From contig UQVO01000003.1 of the NCBI GenBank assembly GCA_900544575.1, positions 1-64,000 of the forward strand: a stretch of DNA of 64,000 bases, given 5' to 3'. Positions within the stretch are counted from its first letter, which is position 1, and each line of letters starts with the position of its first letter. The notes under the pieces were generated by a model, which saw only the letters and a list, made by a program, of their open reading frames with translations, made no database searches and was not told the origin of the DNA. The position numbers and the translations under genes are program-made. This stretch comes from an uncultured Eubacteriales bacterium (GTDB lineage Bacteria > Bacillota > Clostridia > Christensenellales > CAG-917). Below are positions 24,823-34,079 of the stretch, piece after piece.

Positions 24823-26172
24823 TTATTTCCGTTCGAGACAAATTAGAGTCTCTACGTGCATAGTCTGAGGGAACATATCGTAAGGGCGGACGGAGGACAG
24901 AGTGTAGCCGCGGGAAAGCAGGAATTTCAGGTCGCGCGCAAGAGTGGCGGGGTTGCAGGAGATGTAAACTATCCTTTCGTATCCCGCTTCCGCCGCGGCG
25001 GCGAGGACAGTTTCGTCGCAGCCCTTTCGGGGCGGGTCGAGCACGAGCGCGCGGGGTGTGCCGTCCTGCGGCAGACGGCGCATATAATCCGCCGCGTCCG
25101 CGCACACTTCCGTCACCCTGTCCGCAAGCCCCAGCCTCCGCATCAGTCTTTTTGCGTCATCCACCGCTTCGGGGACTATTTCCGCCGCGGTTATACGGGC
25201 GTCGGGAAGGCGCAGCGCAAGCTCCGCGGTGAGCAGTCCCACTCCCGAATAAAGTTCCGTCACGTCGCCGCGAAAATCCGAGAGCGCGGCGCACGCGTCG
25301 GCATATATCCTGTCGCGTATTTCGTCGTTGACTTGCAGAAAACTCAGCGGCGACACGGCGGCGGAGAACGCCCCCAGTTTCTGCGGGCTCTCCTTTCCGC
25401 GCACGAGTTTCACGCTTCCGCCCATAATGACGTTGGTCTTCTCCTTGTTGGGAGAAACGTACAGCGCATAATCTCCGAAATGCTCTCCGAGTTTGCGCGC
25501 AAGGTTGTCGATGTGGGGCACTCCGTCCCCGTTCACGACCAGCACGACGGAGAGCGAGGAAACGTAGCGCGCCACGAGATGGCGCAGCAGTCCCCTGCCC
25601 GTCCCCTCGTCATACGCTTTGAGCCCGTTTTCGTTCGCCCAGTCAGTGACGTCGGCAATGACCCTCTTCGCCCATTCGCCGTGCAGCGGACAGTCTTTGA
25701 GGGGCACCATCTTGTGCGACTTCTTTTCGTAAAAGCCGACCACGACTTTGCCGTGTCTTCCCATAGTCCCGAAAGGCAGCGCGAGTTTGTTGCGGTAAGC
25801 CCACTGCGCTCCCGAAACGACTTCGGGCACTTCGACGTCAATCCCTGCGGTCTTGTGCAGCGTACGCTGCAAATTCAACCTTTTGACTTCCTCCTGCCGC
25901 GCCTGCGAAAGATGCTGCAAATCGCATCCCCCGCAGCGGCCGAAATAGCGGCAACGCGGTTTTATCCTGTCATTTGACGGCTCTAAAACCTCGATAAGTT
26001 CACCGAATGCAAAATCTTTCTTTGCGTGGACAATGCGGACGCGCACCCTTTCGCCCACTGCCGCGAAGGGTACGAATACAGGATAGGCACCGTCTTTGAC
26101 GATGCCTTCGCCGCTCATTCCGAAGTCGCTCACAACGCCTTCGAACTCATCTCCGACCTTGAATTTCCTCAC
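24823..26172 (-). CDS. rlmD: 23S rRNA (uracil-5-)-methyltransferase, RlmD/RlmCD type
   Basis: 449 residues: N-terminal TRAM domain, a 4Fe-4S cluster motif CRYFGRCGGC with a fourth Cys at CPLHGEW, the SAM motif ELYSGVGLLTAEL, DPPRKGCDE and the catalytic Cys in ISCNPATLARDL. Methylates U1939 and/or U747 of 23S rRNA. The start is GTG, 6 bases after the PFK stop. The last codons (after HVETL) are AT-rich and unlike the rest, as if the 3' end was replaced on insertion of the neighbouring element. Confidence 0.93.
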   Translation of the reverse strand: MRKFKVGDEFEGVVSDFGMSGEGIVKDGAYPVFVPFAAVGERVRVRIVHAKKDFAFGELIEVLEPSNDRIKPRCRYFGRCGGCDLQHLSQARQEEVKRLNLQRTLHKTAGIDVEVPEVVSGAQWAYRNKLALPFGTMGRHGKVVVGFYEKKSHKMVPLKDCPLHGEWAKRVIADVTDWANENGLKAYDEGTGRGLLRHLVARYVSSLSVVLVVNGDGVPHIDNLARKLGEHFGDYALYVSPNKEKTNVIMGGSVKLVRGKESPQKLGAFSAAVSPLSFLQVNDEIRDRIYADACAALSDFRGDVTELYSGVGLLTAELALRLPDARITAAEIVPEAVDDAKRLMRRLGLADRVTEVCADAADYMRRLPQDGTPRALVLDPPRKGCDETVLAAAAEAGYERIVYISCNPATLARDLKFLLSRGYTLSSVRPYDMFPQTMHVETLICLERK

Positions 26173-26178
26173 TCTGCG

Positions 26179-27423
26179 TCACTTCTTCGCATAAATCTTT
26201 TTGAGCTTTGCGAACCGCGGCAGCCCGTTCTCGTGAGGGACTTTGACATCGCCCTGTATGAGAGGCAGCGCATACTCCACAAACTCGTCGCTGATGTATT
26301 TCCCGCCGTCGATTATCCATTCCGAGGGCACTTTGCGCTCCGCGTTGGCGGCGTGTTCGAGGGATACGAGCGCGGGGTTGCACACATAAGTGTCCGCCGA
26401 ATAGTCACGCTCGAACACCACCATTTTGTCCGTTTCGCCCGCGACCGCGGCGCGCACGGCGTGCACTCCCGCCTGATACGCTTCGTCCACGTCGATTGCG
26501 GACGCAAGGTGCGTGGCGCACCGTTGCAGAAGGCTCAGCTCTATGGGGCGCACTTTCACGCCCAGCCTCTCCTTGACTATGCTTCCGAGCAATGCGGCAA
26601 GCCCGCCCATCGCGGCGTGTCCGAAATGGTCGTGCTGACCCGCCTTGAAATCGCCGACATATGTGCCGTCCGCCCTTTTCAGCCCTTCCGCCACGACGGC
26701 GATGCACTTGCCCTCGTTGCGTTCGCAGACATTGAACACGTCGTTAACGAACCTGTCCACGTCGAACGGAACTTCGGGCAGATATATGAGGTCGGCACCG
26801 AGACCGCTGCGTCCCGCAAGTGCCGCCGACGCGGCAAGCCATCCCGCATTCCTGCCCATAACCTCTATGATGCAGACAAGTCCGAAGTTGTAGACCTTGG
26901 CGTCAAGGTTGCACTCCATCACCGTGGTGGCTATATACTTCGCCGCGCTGGCAAAACCGGGACAATGGTCCGTGCCGTAAAGGTCGTTGTCAATGGTTTT
27001 GGGCACGCCTATGACGTTGACGTCATAGCCGCGGTCCTCCATATACTTGCTGATTTTGTTGCAGGTGTCCATACTGTCGTTTCCGCCGTTGTAGAAAAAG
27101 AAACGGATGTCGTATTTGCGGAACACTTCCAGAAGCCGCCTGTAATCGGTGTCGTCCTCCGTGTAGTCTTTGAGCTTGTAGCGCGAAGACCCGAGCGCGG
27201 AAGAGGGGGTGTGCCTGAGCAGTTTGAGCTCGTTCATATCCTCTTTGGAAATGTCGTAGAACTTTTCCTGCAAGATGCCGAGCACGCCGTGCTCCGCCCC
27301 GTAGACTTCCGTGATATTTTCCTGTTTGAGCGCCTCGATGAAAACCCCCGCCGCACTGCTGTTGATGACGGCGGTCGGACCGCCGCTCTGACAGAACATA
27401 CAAGCTCCTTTCAAACCTTTCAT
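26179..27423 (-). CDS. 6-phosphofructokinase, pyrophosphate-type
   Basis: 414 residues of the phosphofructokinase superfamily. The phosphoryl-donor loop reads GGNDSMD, with Asp where ATP enzymes have Gly (GGDG), and the next motif is PKTIDND with the Lys typical of PPi users; both indicate a reversible PPi-fructose-6-phosphate phosphotransferase. MGRNAGW and the sugar-phosphate site are conserved. Ribosome binding site AAGGAG. Divergent from luxS and followed by rlmD. A separate ATP-type enzyme lies at 28351-29340. Confidence 0.88.
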   Translation of the reverse strand: MKGLKGACMFCQSGGPTAVINSSAAGVFIEALKQENITEVYGAEHGVLGILQEKFYDISKEDMNELKLLRHTPSSALGSSRYKLKDYTEDDTDYRRLLEVFRKYDIRFFFYNGGNDSMDTCNKISKYMEDRGYDVNVIGVPKTIDNDLYGTDHCPGFASAAKYIATTVMECNLDAKVYNFGLVCIIEVMGRNAGWLAASAALAGRSGLGADLIYLPEVPFDVDRFVNDVFNVCERNEGKCIAVVAEGLKRADGTYVGDFKAGQHDHFGHAAMGGLAALLGSIVKERLGVKVRPIELSLLQRCATHLASAIDVDEAYQAGVHAVRAAVAGETDKMVVFERDYSADTYVCNPALVSLEHAANAERKVPSEWIIDGGKYISDEFVEYALPLIQGDVKVPHENGLPRFAKLKKIYAKK

Positions 27424-27466
27424 AATTTCTCCTTATCCTGCGCGCAAAAGCCGCGGTCATAATAAT

Positions 27467-27495
27467 ATGATACAGTCTCGGCGGCTCATTTTCAA
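27467..27495 (-). promoter_or_regulatory. Promoter of the PPi-PFK gene
   Basis: Minus strand: -35 TTGAAA, 17-base spacer, -10 TATCAT. Confidence 0.65.
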
Positions 27496-27526
27496 GCCCC
27501 AAATCCCCGCGCGGCGGCGCCGCCGC

Positions 27527-27555
27527 TTGCGAAGACGGCGCGGGAGTGGTAAAAT
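27527..27555 (+). promoter_or_regulatory. luxS promoter
   Basis: -35 TTGCGA, 17-base spacer, -10 TAAAAT, 25 bases before the start codon. Confidence 0.65.
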
Positions 27556-27579
27556 GACGGAAAAACGGAGCGAGGACTT

Positions 27580-28047
27580 ATGGAAAAAATCGCAAGTTTC
27601 ACCATCGACCATCTCAGGCTTCTTCCGGGGCTGTATCTCTCCCGCCGCGACGAAAAGGACGGCGTGACGGTGACCACGTTCGACCTGCGCTTCACCGCGC
27701 CCAACCGCGAACCCGCAATGGACATAGCGGGGCTGCACACCGTAGAACACCTCTTCGCGACTTATCTGCGCAACAGCGAAATCAAGGACGACGTCGTGTA
27801 TTTCGGTCCTATGGGCTGCCGCACGGGGTGCTATCTTCTCCTCTTCGGCGACAAGACGCCCGAAGAGGCGCTGCCGTATGTGCTGGGCGCGTGCGACTTC
27901 ACCCTCGCCTTCGAAGGCGACATTCCGGGAGCACAGGCAGCCGAATGCGGCAATTGGCTTGAACACAACCTGTCCCTCGCGAAGTTCTATGCCGCGCGCT
28001 ACAAGTCCGACCTTCTCGCGCACCGTCGTTTCTCGTATCCCGAATAA
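27580..28047 (+). CDS. luxS: S-ribosylhomocysteine lyase
   Basis: 155 residues, full family length. The metal ligands are the two His of HTVEHLFATYLR and the Cys in AAECGNW; the catalytic Cys is in GCRTGCYL. Cleaves S-ribosylhomocysteine to homocysteine and DPD, the AI-2 precursor, in the activated methyl cycle. No pfs or metabolic partner is adjacent; it is a single gene with its own promoter and terminator. Confidence 0.97.
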   Translation: MEKIASFTIDHLRLLPGLYLSRRDEKDGVTVTTFDLRFTAPNREPAMDIAGLHTVEHLFATYLRNSEIKDDVVYFGPMGCRTGCYLLLFGDKTPEEALPYVLGACDFTLAFEGDIPGAQAAECGNWLEHNLSLAKFYAARYKSDLLAHRRFSYPE

Positions 28048-28087
28048 GCAAAATTCCAAAAACGCCGAAACACCGCGTTTATATCTG

Positions 28088-28121
28088 AAAAACGCCGTCT
28101 GAAACGGCGTTTTTGTTTTTT
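28088..28121 (+). terminator. luxS terminator
   Basis: Stem ACGCCGT/ACGGCGT extended by A-T pairs, loop CTGAA, then a long T-rich tract, about 40 bases after the stop. Confidence 0.85.
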
Positions 28122-28296
28122 TGCCTTGTCATCGTCTGTTTTACGGGCGGCGCATTATCCGTTTGCCGCCATCCGCGTGCTTCTCAAAACGCGGGGTGTC
28201 GGGCGCGCCCTGCCGTGCGGCGGACGGCGGGAGGGAAGGAAAAGTCCGCGCGCGTCGAGGGCGGAAAACCGCGCGTAGGCGGCGGAAAAAACAATC
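28122..28296. other. Intergenic stretch between luxS and pfkA
   Basis: GC-rich spacer between the convergent luxS and pfkA terminators. Open frames here lack ribosome binding sites and family features. No RNA gene was recognised. Confidence 0.4.
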
Positions 28297-28326
28297 GAAA
28301 AGCCCCGTCCGTAAGGCGGGGCTTCC
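28297..28326 (-). terminator. pfkA terminator
   Basis: Stem GCCCCG/CGGGGC with further pairs inside, followed on the minus strand by TTTTCG, 25 bases after the pfkA stop. Confidence 0.7.
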
Positions 28327-28350
28327 GATATATTTCCGTTTTCTTTGACG

Positions 28351-29340
28351 TTATTTGCTGATTGTGGTCGCAAGCATAAAGAGGTGCTCGTCAAAGCTCT
28401 TCTTGCATTTCAGCGCCTCTATGACGTTCATATCGATGATGTCGCTGCCGTGCACGCCGACCACTCTGCCGCTCTGTCCGCACTCGATGAGTTCGACTGC
28501 GCGCGCCGCAAGACGGCTCGCCAGCACTCTGTCGAACATCGAAGGAATGCCGCCGCGCTGGATGTAGCTCAAAGCAACGTGGTTGACGGTCCTGCCCGTC
28601 GCGGCGCTGACTTTTTCCTTCAACTCGTCTTTGAGGTCGTTCCTGCCCTCCGCGAGCACGATGATGGTGGAAGTCTTGCCCTTGTCGAAGCCCTTCTTCA
28701 CGCTTGCCGCGATGGCGTCCACATCCGTGGGCGCTTCGGGCAGAATGACGTATTCCGCGCCGCCCGCGAGTGCGGTTTTGAGAGCGATGTCACCGCAGTG
28801 TCTGCCCATAACTTCGAGAATCATTATTCTGTCGTGGGAAGTGATGGTGTCGCGCAGTTTGAGCATAGCGTCGAGGACGGTGTTGCAGGCGGTGTCGAAG
28901 CCTATGGTGTAATCGGTGTATCCCATATCGTTGTCGATGGTGCCGGGAATGCCGATGACGTTGAGGTCGGTGAGCTGGTGCAGGTCGGACACGCCGTGGA
29001 AAGAACCGTCGCCGCCGATGACGATGAGGTTGTTTATGCCGCGTTTCAGAAGATTCTGCGCCGCCTCCTGAATGACTTCGGGCTTTCTGAACTCGTCCGT
29101 CCTGCCCGTGCGGAGAATGGTGCCGCCGACGTGGACGCAGTTGGAAACGCTGCCGTAAGGCATCTCGATGATGTCGTCGCCGATGAGTCCGACATAGCCG
29201 TGACGGACCCCGTACACTTCGTAACCTTTGCTGAGCGCATAGCGGAGCGCGGTCCTTATGCAGGCGTTCATTCCGGATGAATCGCCGCCGCTGGTCAGGA
29301 TTGCGAGTTTTTTGGACTGCTTGGATGCGTTTTTAGCCAT
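28351..29340 (-). CDS. pfkA: 6-phosphofructokinase, ATP-type
   Basis: 329 residues, the size of bacterial PfkA. The ATP loop GGDGSFHG and PGTIDND carry the two Gly that mark ATP-dependent enzymes; MGRHCGD and the C-terminal substrate residues are present. Commits fructose-6-phosphate to glycolysis. GGAGGTAA ribosome binding site and own strong promoter, so it is not dependent on the upstream dnaE operon. Confidence 0.96.
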   Translation of the reverse strand: MAKNASKQSKKLAILTSGGDSSGMNACIRTALRYALSKGYEVYGVRHGYVGLIGDDIIEMPYGSVSNCVHVGGTILRTGRTDEFRKPEVIQEAAQNLLKRGINNLIVIGGDGSFHGVSDLHQLTDLNVIGIPGTIDNDMGYTDYTIGFDTACNTVLDAMLKLRDTITSHDRIMILEVMGRHCGDIALKTALAGGAEYVILPEAPTDVDAIAASVKKGFDKGKTSTIIVLAEGRNDLKDELKEKVSAATGRTVNHVALSYIQRGGIPSMFDRVLASRLAARAVELIECGQSGRVVGVHGSDIIDMNVIEALKCKKSFDEHLFMLATTISK

Positions 29341-29410
29341 ATTTACCTCCGGGCTCGACGCCCTTTTTATCTACGGTTGCGACGCGCGCGCAAGCGCACG
29401 CATCCCGTCT

Positions 29411-29439
29411 ATTATATCTGAGGACGGTTTAAATGTAAA
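29411..29439 (-). promoter_or_regulatory. pfkA promoter
   Basis: Minus strand: -35 TTTACA, 17-base spacer, perfect -10 TATAAT, 70 bases before the start. Confidence 0.75.
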
Positions 29440-29503
29440 GCATTAGAGAGACACAATTTTGCCTGCCGCGCAGTCCGCGCGGCGGCACGGAAACCGCGCC
29501 GCT

Positions 29504-32500
29504 TCAACGGGAACGGTCGTATCTGACGTGCGCGTCGCCCGCGATGTTGGACAGTCTGCGCAAAAGCTCGTCCGTCGGTTCGACCTTGTGACGGAACTCT
29601 TTGAGGCACATTCTGCCGTCCGCTCCCCTCATCTGCGCGCGCACGGGCACTTCGCCGGGGAACATCGCAAGCACTCCCGTGATGAGCCTGGTCATTGCGG
29701 AGTCTTCCACCAGCACGTATACCACACCGGAATGCGTCGCGGGACGCGCGGAATGCGCGGCTTCGTTCTCCCAGAGTTCCAGCTTTTCGACGCTGATTTT
29801 GGGTTCGCTCTCGTCGCGCAGGTCAATCTTGCCGTACGCCTTTACGGGCACGTCCGCTTCCAGCAGCGCGCCGTACTGCTCGTATGCGCGCGGATACATC
29901 GAAAACTCCACCGTGCCCTCGCGGTCTTCCAGCCTGCCGACGGCGAACTTCTGCTGTTTGCCCGTCATTTTGCGTTCGTGGGACTCGACTATGCACCCCA
30001 TACGCACGCTCTTTCCGGAAAGCTCCTTGTTGAGCACGGAGATTTCATCCCCGTTGTCGTCGTACTCTTTGGTGAAAAGCATAGACGTTTCGAAGTCGAA
30101 CTCGTGCTTCGTGTCCTTGTAGTCGTCGAGAGGATGCCCGCTGACGTACATCCCGAGCACCTCTTTTTCTCCCGCAAGCAGCTGCATTTTGTCGTATTCC
30201 GCAAGCTCCGTGTACTTCACCGTCACGTCTTCCACGAGGTCGTCGAAAAGGGACATCTGCCCTTCGAGCTTGTTTTTCTTGTCGGCGTTGACGGCGTCCA
30301 TAATGCGTTCGTACGACGCCATAAGGGTGGAGCGCGTCTTGCCGAAGCAGTCGAAGGCGCCACCCTTTATCAGACTCTCAATCATCCGCTTGTTCACCTG
30401 TCCAGCGCAGCGTTCGATAAAGTCGCGCAGGTCGGAGAACTTTCCGCCTCGCTCCCTCTCTCCGAGCACGAATTCCATCGCCTGTTCGCCCACGTTCTTT
30501 ATACCCATCAGCCCGTAACGCACGTTGTCGTTCTCAATCGAGAACACTTTCTTGGAGCGGTTGATGTCGGGCGCGAGTATCTTCACTCCGACGCGGCGGA
30601 GATAATTGATGTAATGTTTCACCTCGTCCGCATTGGTGATGCGGTTGTTGATGACGGCGGTGATGAAGTGAGTGGGATAATAGCATTTCAGCCACGCGGT
30701 CTGATAGGCAAGCACCGCATACGCCGCCGCGTGCGACTTATTGAACGCGTAGTTTGCGAATTTCAGGATTTGTTCGAACAGTTCGGAAGCAATCTCGCGG
30801 CTCACGCCGTTTGCCACCGCGCCTGGTATCTGCTTCTGCGTGGTGTCGTCGGGGAGCACTCCGCCGTTCAGGAAAATTTCTTTCTGTTTGACCAGCACGT
30901 CCAGCTTCTTTTTGGAAATGCTTCGCCTCATTATGTCCGCGCCGCCGAAGGAATAGCCCGCAATCTTCTGCGCAATCTGCATAACCTGCTCCTGATACAC
31001 GATGCATCCGTAAGTGGTTTCCAGCACTTCGCGCAGCAGCGGATGGGCGTAATGCACGCTCGCGGGGTCGCGCTTGCCTTTGAGGAAGAGGTCCAGAAAC
31101 TGCATCGGTCCCGGACGGTACATCGAAATGCCCGCCATGACGTCTTCGAGATTCGACGGCTGCAACTGCATCATAAACTTCTTTATGCCGCCGCCTTCGA
31201 GCTGGAACACCGCTTCGCAGTCGCCGCCCGCAATCAGCGCATAAACCGCGGGGTCTTCGTAACCCAGCTTGTTGAAATCCACCTCGACGCCCTTGTCTTC
31301 GCGGATATATTTCAGGGCCTCGCTGATGTCCGTCAGCGTTTTCAGCCCCAGAAAGTCCATTTTGAGAAGCCCCTGCGCCTCGACCATCGTCTTGTCGAAC
31401 TGCGTGGTGATGTCGTTTCCGTTTCTGGACAGCGGGACGTGTTCGACAATCGGGTCGCCGCAGATGACGACGCCCGCGGCGTGCATAGAGGTCTGCCTGG
31501 GCATACCTTCCAGCTCGATTGCCGTGTCAATCACCTTTTTCGCCGTGGGGTTCGAGCGGTAAAGCGTCGCGAATTCCTCGGAATACAGACTGCTGGCAGG
31601 GGAAAGGCACTGACGCAGCAGAACTTTGCCCACGGGGATGTCCTTCACCCAGTTGTTGGCGTCCGTATACGGCACGTCATAGACGCGCGCGACGTCCTTG
31701 ACCGCAGCCTTCGCGCTCATCGTGGAATACGCGATAATCTGCGCGACGTTGGGCGCGCCGTATTTTTCCACGACGTACTCGATGATTTCGGGACGGCGCA
31801 CGAAACAGAAGTCTATGTCGAAGTCGGGCATCGAAACGCGCTCTTCCGAAAGAAAGCGCTCGAACAGCAGATTGTAGCGCAGCGGGTCGACGTCGGTTAT
31901 GCCTATGGAATACGCGACAAGACTGCCCACGCCGCTCCCTCTGCCCGGTCCCACGGGAATGCCCTTGTTTTTCGCCGCATTGACGAAGTCCCATACAATC
32001 AGGAAGTAGTCGTTGAACCCGCACCTGTCTATGACGCCCAGTTCGTAATTCAGCCTTTGCTCGATTTCGGGCGTAATGACGTCGTAGCGGCGGTGTATCC
32101 TCTCCCACGCAAGGTCGTGGAGATACTGTTTGGAGTCCCTGCCGTTCATATCCTCCGTTTCGAAGTGAGGAATGAACGTCTTTTTGTATTTGACGACGAA
32201 ATAGTCGCCGTCCACCTTGTCCGCAATCTCGCGCGTGCTCTCGACGGCTTCGGGTATCCAGGAAAACAGCTCCTCCATCTCCTCGCCGCTTTTTAGATAA
32301 AAATTGTCGTTGGAAAAGCGTACGCCGACGGGGTCCGTCTTTTTGCATTGCAGGGTGATGCACATCATCGTGTCCTGCGTGTCCGCGTCCGAGCGGCGCA
32401 GATAATGCGCATCGTTGGTCGCCACCACTTTAACGCCGATGTCGCGCGCGAGAGACACGAGCGGGCGCAGTATCCGTCTTTCCTCTTCCAGCCCGTGGTC

Positions 32501-33073
32501 CTGCAATTCGATGTAAAAATCCCCCTCTTCGAACATACCTTTCAGGCGCAGAGCGTACGCCTTGGCGCCTTCGTAATCGTTTTTGAGCAGATGTGAAGGA
32601 ATACCCCCCGCAAGGCACGCAGAACAGCATATCAGCCCTTCGGAATACTTTTCGAGGGTGTCGAGGTCAATCCTCGGCTTCATATAAAACCCGTCCACGA
32701 AAGAAATCGTGGACAGCTTCATCAGATTTTTATACCCCGTGAGATTTTTCGCCAGCAGGATGAGATGGTCGCGGCGGTGCAGCGTTTCGGGCGTCTTGAC
32801 GTGCAGGTCGTCCGCAACGTAAAACTCGCTGCCTATGATGGGTTTCAGCCCCGCCGCGCGCATCGCGCTGACAAAGGTGTGCACGCCGTAAAGATTGCCG
32901 TGGTCGGTGATGGCGCACGCGTTCATTCCCATCGCCTTCAACGCTTCCGTGAGCGGCGAAACGTGCAGAACCTTGTCCGCCTCCGTATCCGAGAGCACGC
33001 TCTGATTGAGCCTAATTGCCCCGTCGAGCAGACTGTATTCGCTGTGTACGTGCAGATGTACGAAATCGCTCAT
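29504..33073 (-). CDS. dnaE: DNA polymerase III subunit alpha (DnaE)
   Basis: 1189 residues. Order: PHP domain (HVHSEYSLLDGAIRL at the N-terminus), polymerase core with the catalytic triad motif PDFDIDF near residue 415, tandem helix-hairpin-helix, and an OB-fold near the C-terminus (VRMGCIVESHERKMTGK). This is the DnaE1-like architecture, distinct from PolC. Replicates DNA with the beta clamp. Follows whiA by 36 bases; ribosome binding site GAGGAAG. Confidence 0.97.
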   Translation of the reverse strand: MSDFVHLHVHSEYSLLDGAIRLNQSVLSDTEADKVLHVSPLTEALKAMGMNACAITDHGNLYGVHTFVSAMRAAGLKPIIGSEFYVADDLHVKTPETLHRRDHLILLAKNLTGYKNLMKLSTISFVDGFYMKPRIDLDTLEKYSEGLICCSACLAGGIPSHLLKNDYEGAKAYALRLKGMFEEGDFYIELQDHGLEEERRILRPLVSLARDIGVKVVATNDAHYLRRSDADTQDTMMCITLQCKKTDPVGVRFSNDNFYLKSGEEMEELFSWIPEAVESTREIADKVDGDYFVVKYKKTFIPHFETEDMNGRDSKQYLHDLAWERIHRRYDVITPEIEQRLNYELGVIDRCGFNDYFLIVWDFVNAAKNKGIPVGPGRGSGVGSLVAYSIGITDVDPLRYNLLFERFLSEERVSMPDFDIDFCFVRRPEIIEYVVEKYGAPNVAQIIAYSTMSAKAAVKDVARVYDVPYTDANNWVKDIPVGKVLLRQCLSPASSLYSEEFATLYRSNPTAKKVIDTAIELEGMPRQTSMHAAGVVICGDPIVEHVPLSRNGNDITTQFDKTMVEAQGLLKMDFLGLKTLTDISEALKYIREDKGVEVDFNKLGYEDPAVYALIAGGDCEAVFQLEGGGIKKFMMQLQPSNLEDVMAGISMYRPGPMQFLDLFLKGKRDPASVHYAHPLLREVLETTYGCIVYQEQVMQIAQKIAGYSFGGADIMRRSISKKKLDVLVKQKEIFLNGGVLPDDTTQKQIPGAVANGVSREIASELFEQILKFANYAFNKSHAAAYAVLAYQTAWLKCYYPTHFITAVINNRITNADEVKHYINYLRRVGVKILAPDINRSKKVFSIENDNVRYGLMGIKNVGEQAMEFVLGERERGGKFSDLRDFIERCAGQVNKRMIESLIKGGAFDCFGKTRSTLMASYERIMDAVNADKKNKLEGQMSLFDDLVEDVTVKYTELAEYDKMQLLAGEKEVLGMYVSGHPLDDYKDTKHEFDFETSMLFTKEYDDNGDEISVLNKELSGKSVRMGCIVESHERKMTGKQQKFAVGRLEDREGTVEFSMYPRAYEQYGALLEADVPVKAYGKIDLRDESEPKISVEKLELWENEAAHSARPATHSGVVYVLVEDSAMTRLITGVLAMFPGEVPVRAQMRGADGRMCLKEFRHKVEPTDELLRRLSNIAGDAHVRYDRSR

Positions 33074-33109
33074 TTTTCTTCCTCGTAAGTGACGGCTTAT
33101 CTCCCCGCG

Positions 33110-34069
33110 TCAATTTTCTTCCGCATTTTCTCCGAAACCGTTTTCCCGCGCGATTTCGGAGAGTTTGCGCAGTCGGTGATTGAGACAGCTTTTGCTCACG
33201 CCGAGAATGTCCGCAAGCTCGCTCATACTAGCCTGCTGATATTCCATACGCGCGCACGCAGTTTCGCGCAGCGCGAGAGTGAGCGAATCCAGCCCCACGC
33301 TCTCCTCTATCGCCCCTATCTCCATAAGCTGTCTGGACGCGGCGGCATACGTCTTGTCCAGATTGGCAGCTTCGCAGATGGTGACGCGGTTGATGCTGTT
33401 GGCGGTCTCCCTTTCGTCTATGATTGCTTTGAGGCGCAGCACGCTTTCGCTAAGTTCCAGCACCGCAAGCATATTCAGTATCTCTTCCTTGTCCTTGATG
33501 TACACCAGATAAAGCTGTCCGCGCTCGCTTATCTTGGCGCTCACCCCCAGCCGCGAAAGCAGAGCCGCAAGCTCTTCCGCAAACTCTTCCCCGTCCACGG
33601 AAAACTCGAAATGATAGCCCTCTCTCTTTTCTTCCTCTCCCTCGGCGGAGGGCACGTAGACGCTTCCGCAGACGAGGAACAGCCCTTTGAGATAGCTCAC
33701 CGCCGCCCCGCGGACGGACGCGGCGAATTCGGGTATGCCCCCGTCCGCCAGACAAAAGTCCTCCACCGCCTGCCCCGCAAACCCCGTAGGCACGGCGACG
33801 GCATAGGAGGTGCTGCCCTTTTTCATCCCCGTTCTGACGTGCTCGGCGGAGATTTCGAATTCCGTCGGATACAGCCTTTTCAGAAGCCCGACGACGGCAA
33901 GACATTCGGCATACGACGAAAGCCCGATGACGAGATTGCGCCGCTTGCCGGAGATGTGGATATACCCTCCCTGCTTCGCCGCCGCAGAGAGGAAAGCACG
34001 GACGTCCCTGTCTTCCGAAGGGAGCACGGAGAGCAATTCGTTTTCCGCATTTTCTTTGAAAGAAGCCAT
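33110..34069 (-). CDS. whiA: WhiA, DNA-binding regulator
   Basis: 319 residues: two LAGLIDADG-like modules without endonuclease residues, followed by a C-terminal helix-turn-helix (SELADILGVSKSCLNHRLRKL). Affects cell division or sporulation control in Gram-positive bacteria. The start at MASFKEN, with AAAGGAT before it, is used; an earlier in-frame start lies in the upstream PHP gene. Operon PHP-whiA-dnaE; the usual neighbour rapZ is absent. Confidence 0.95.
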   Translation of the reverse strand: MASFKENAENELLSVLPSEDRDVRAFLSAAAKQGGYIHISGKRRNLVIGLSSYAECLAVVGLLKRLYPTEFEISAEHVRTGMKKGSTSYAVAVPTGFAGQAVEDFCLADGGIPEFAASVRGAAVSYLKGLFLVCGSVYVPSAEGEEEKREGYHFEFSVDGEEFAEELAALLSRLGVSAKISERGQLYLVYIKDKEEILNMLAVLELSESVLRLKAIIDERETANSINRVTICEAANLDKTYAAASRQLMEIGAIEESVGLDSLTLALRETACARMEYQQASMSELADILGVSKSCLNHRLRKLSEIARENGFGENAEEN

Positions 34070-34079
34070 ATTTATCCTT

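Noticed and set aside
28119..28300. Fragment resembling the conserved GGAAAGUCC of RNase P RNA (near 28235)
   Set aside because: The region is far too short and no matching 3' core is present.
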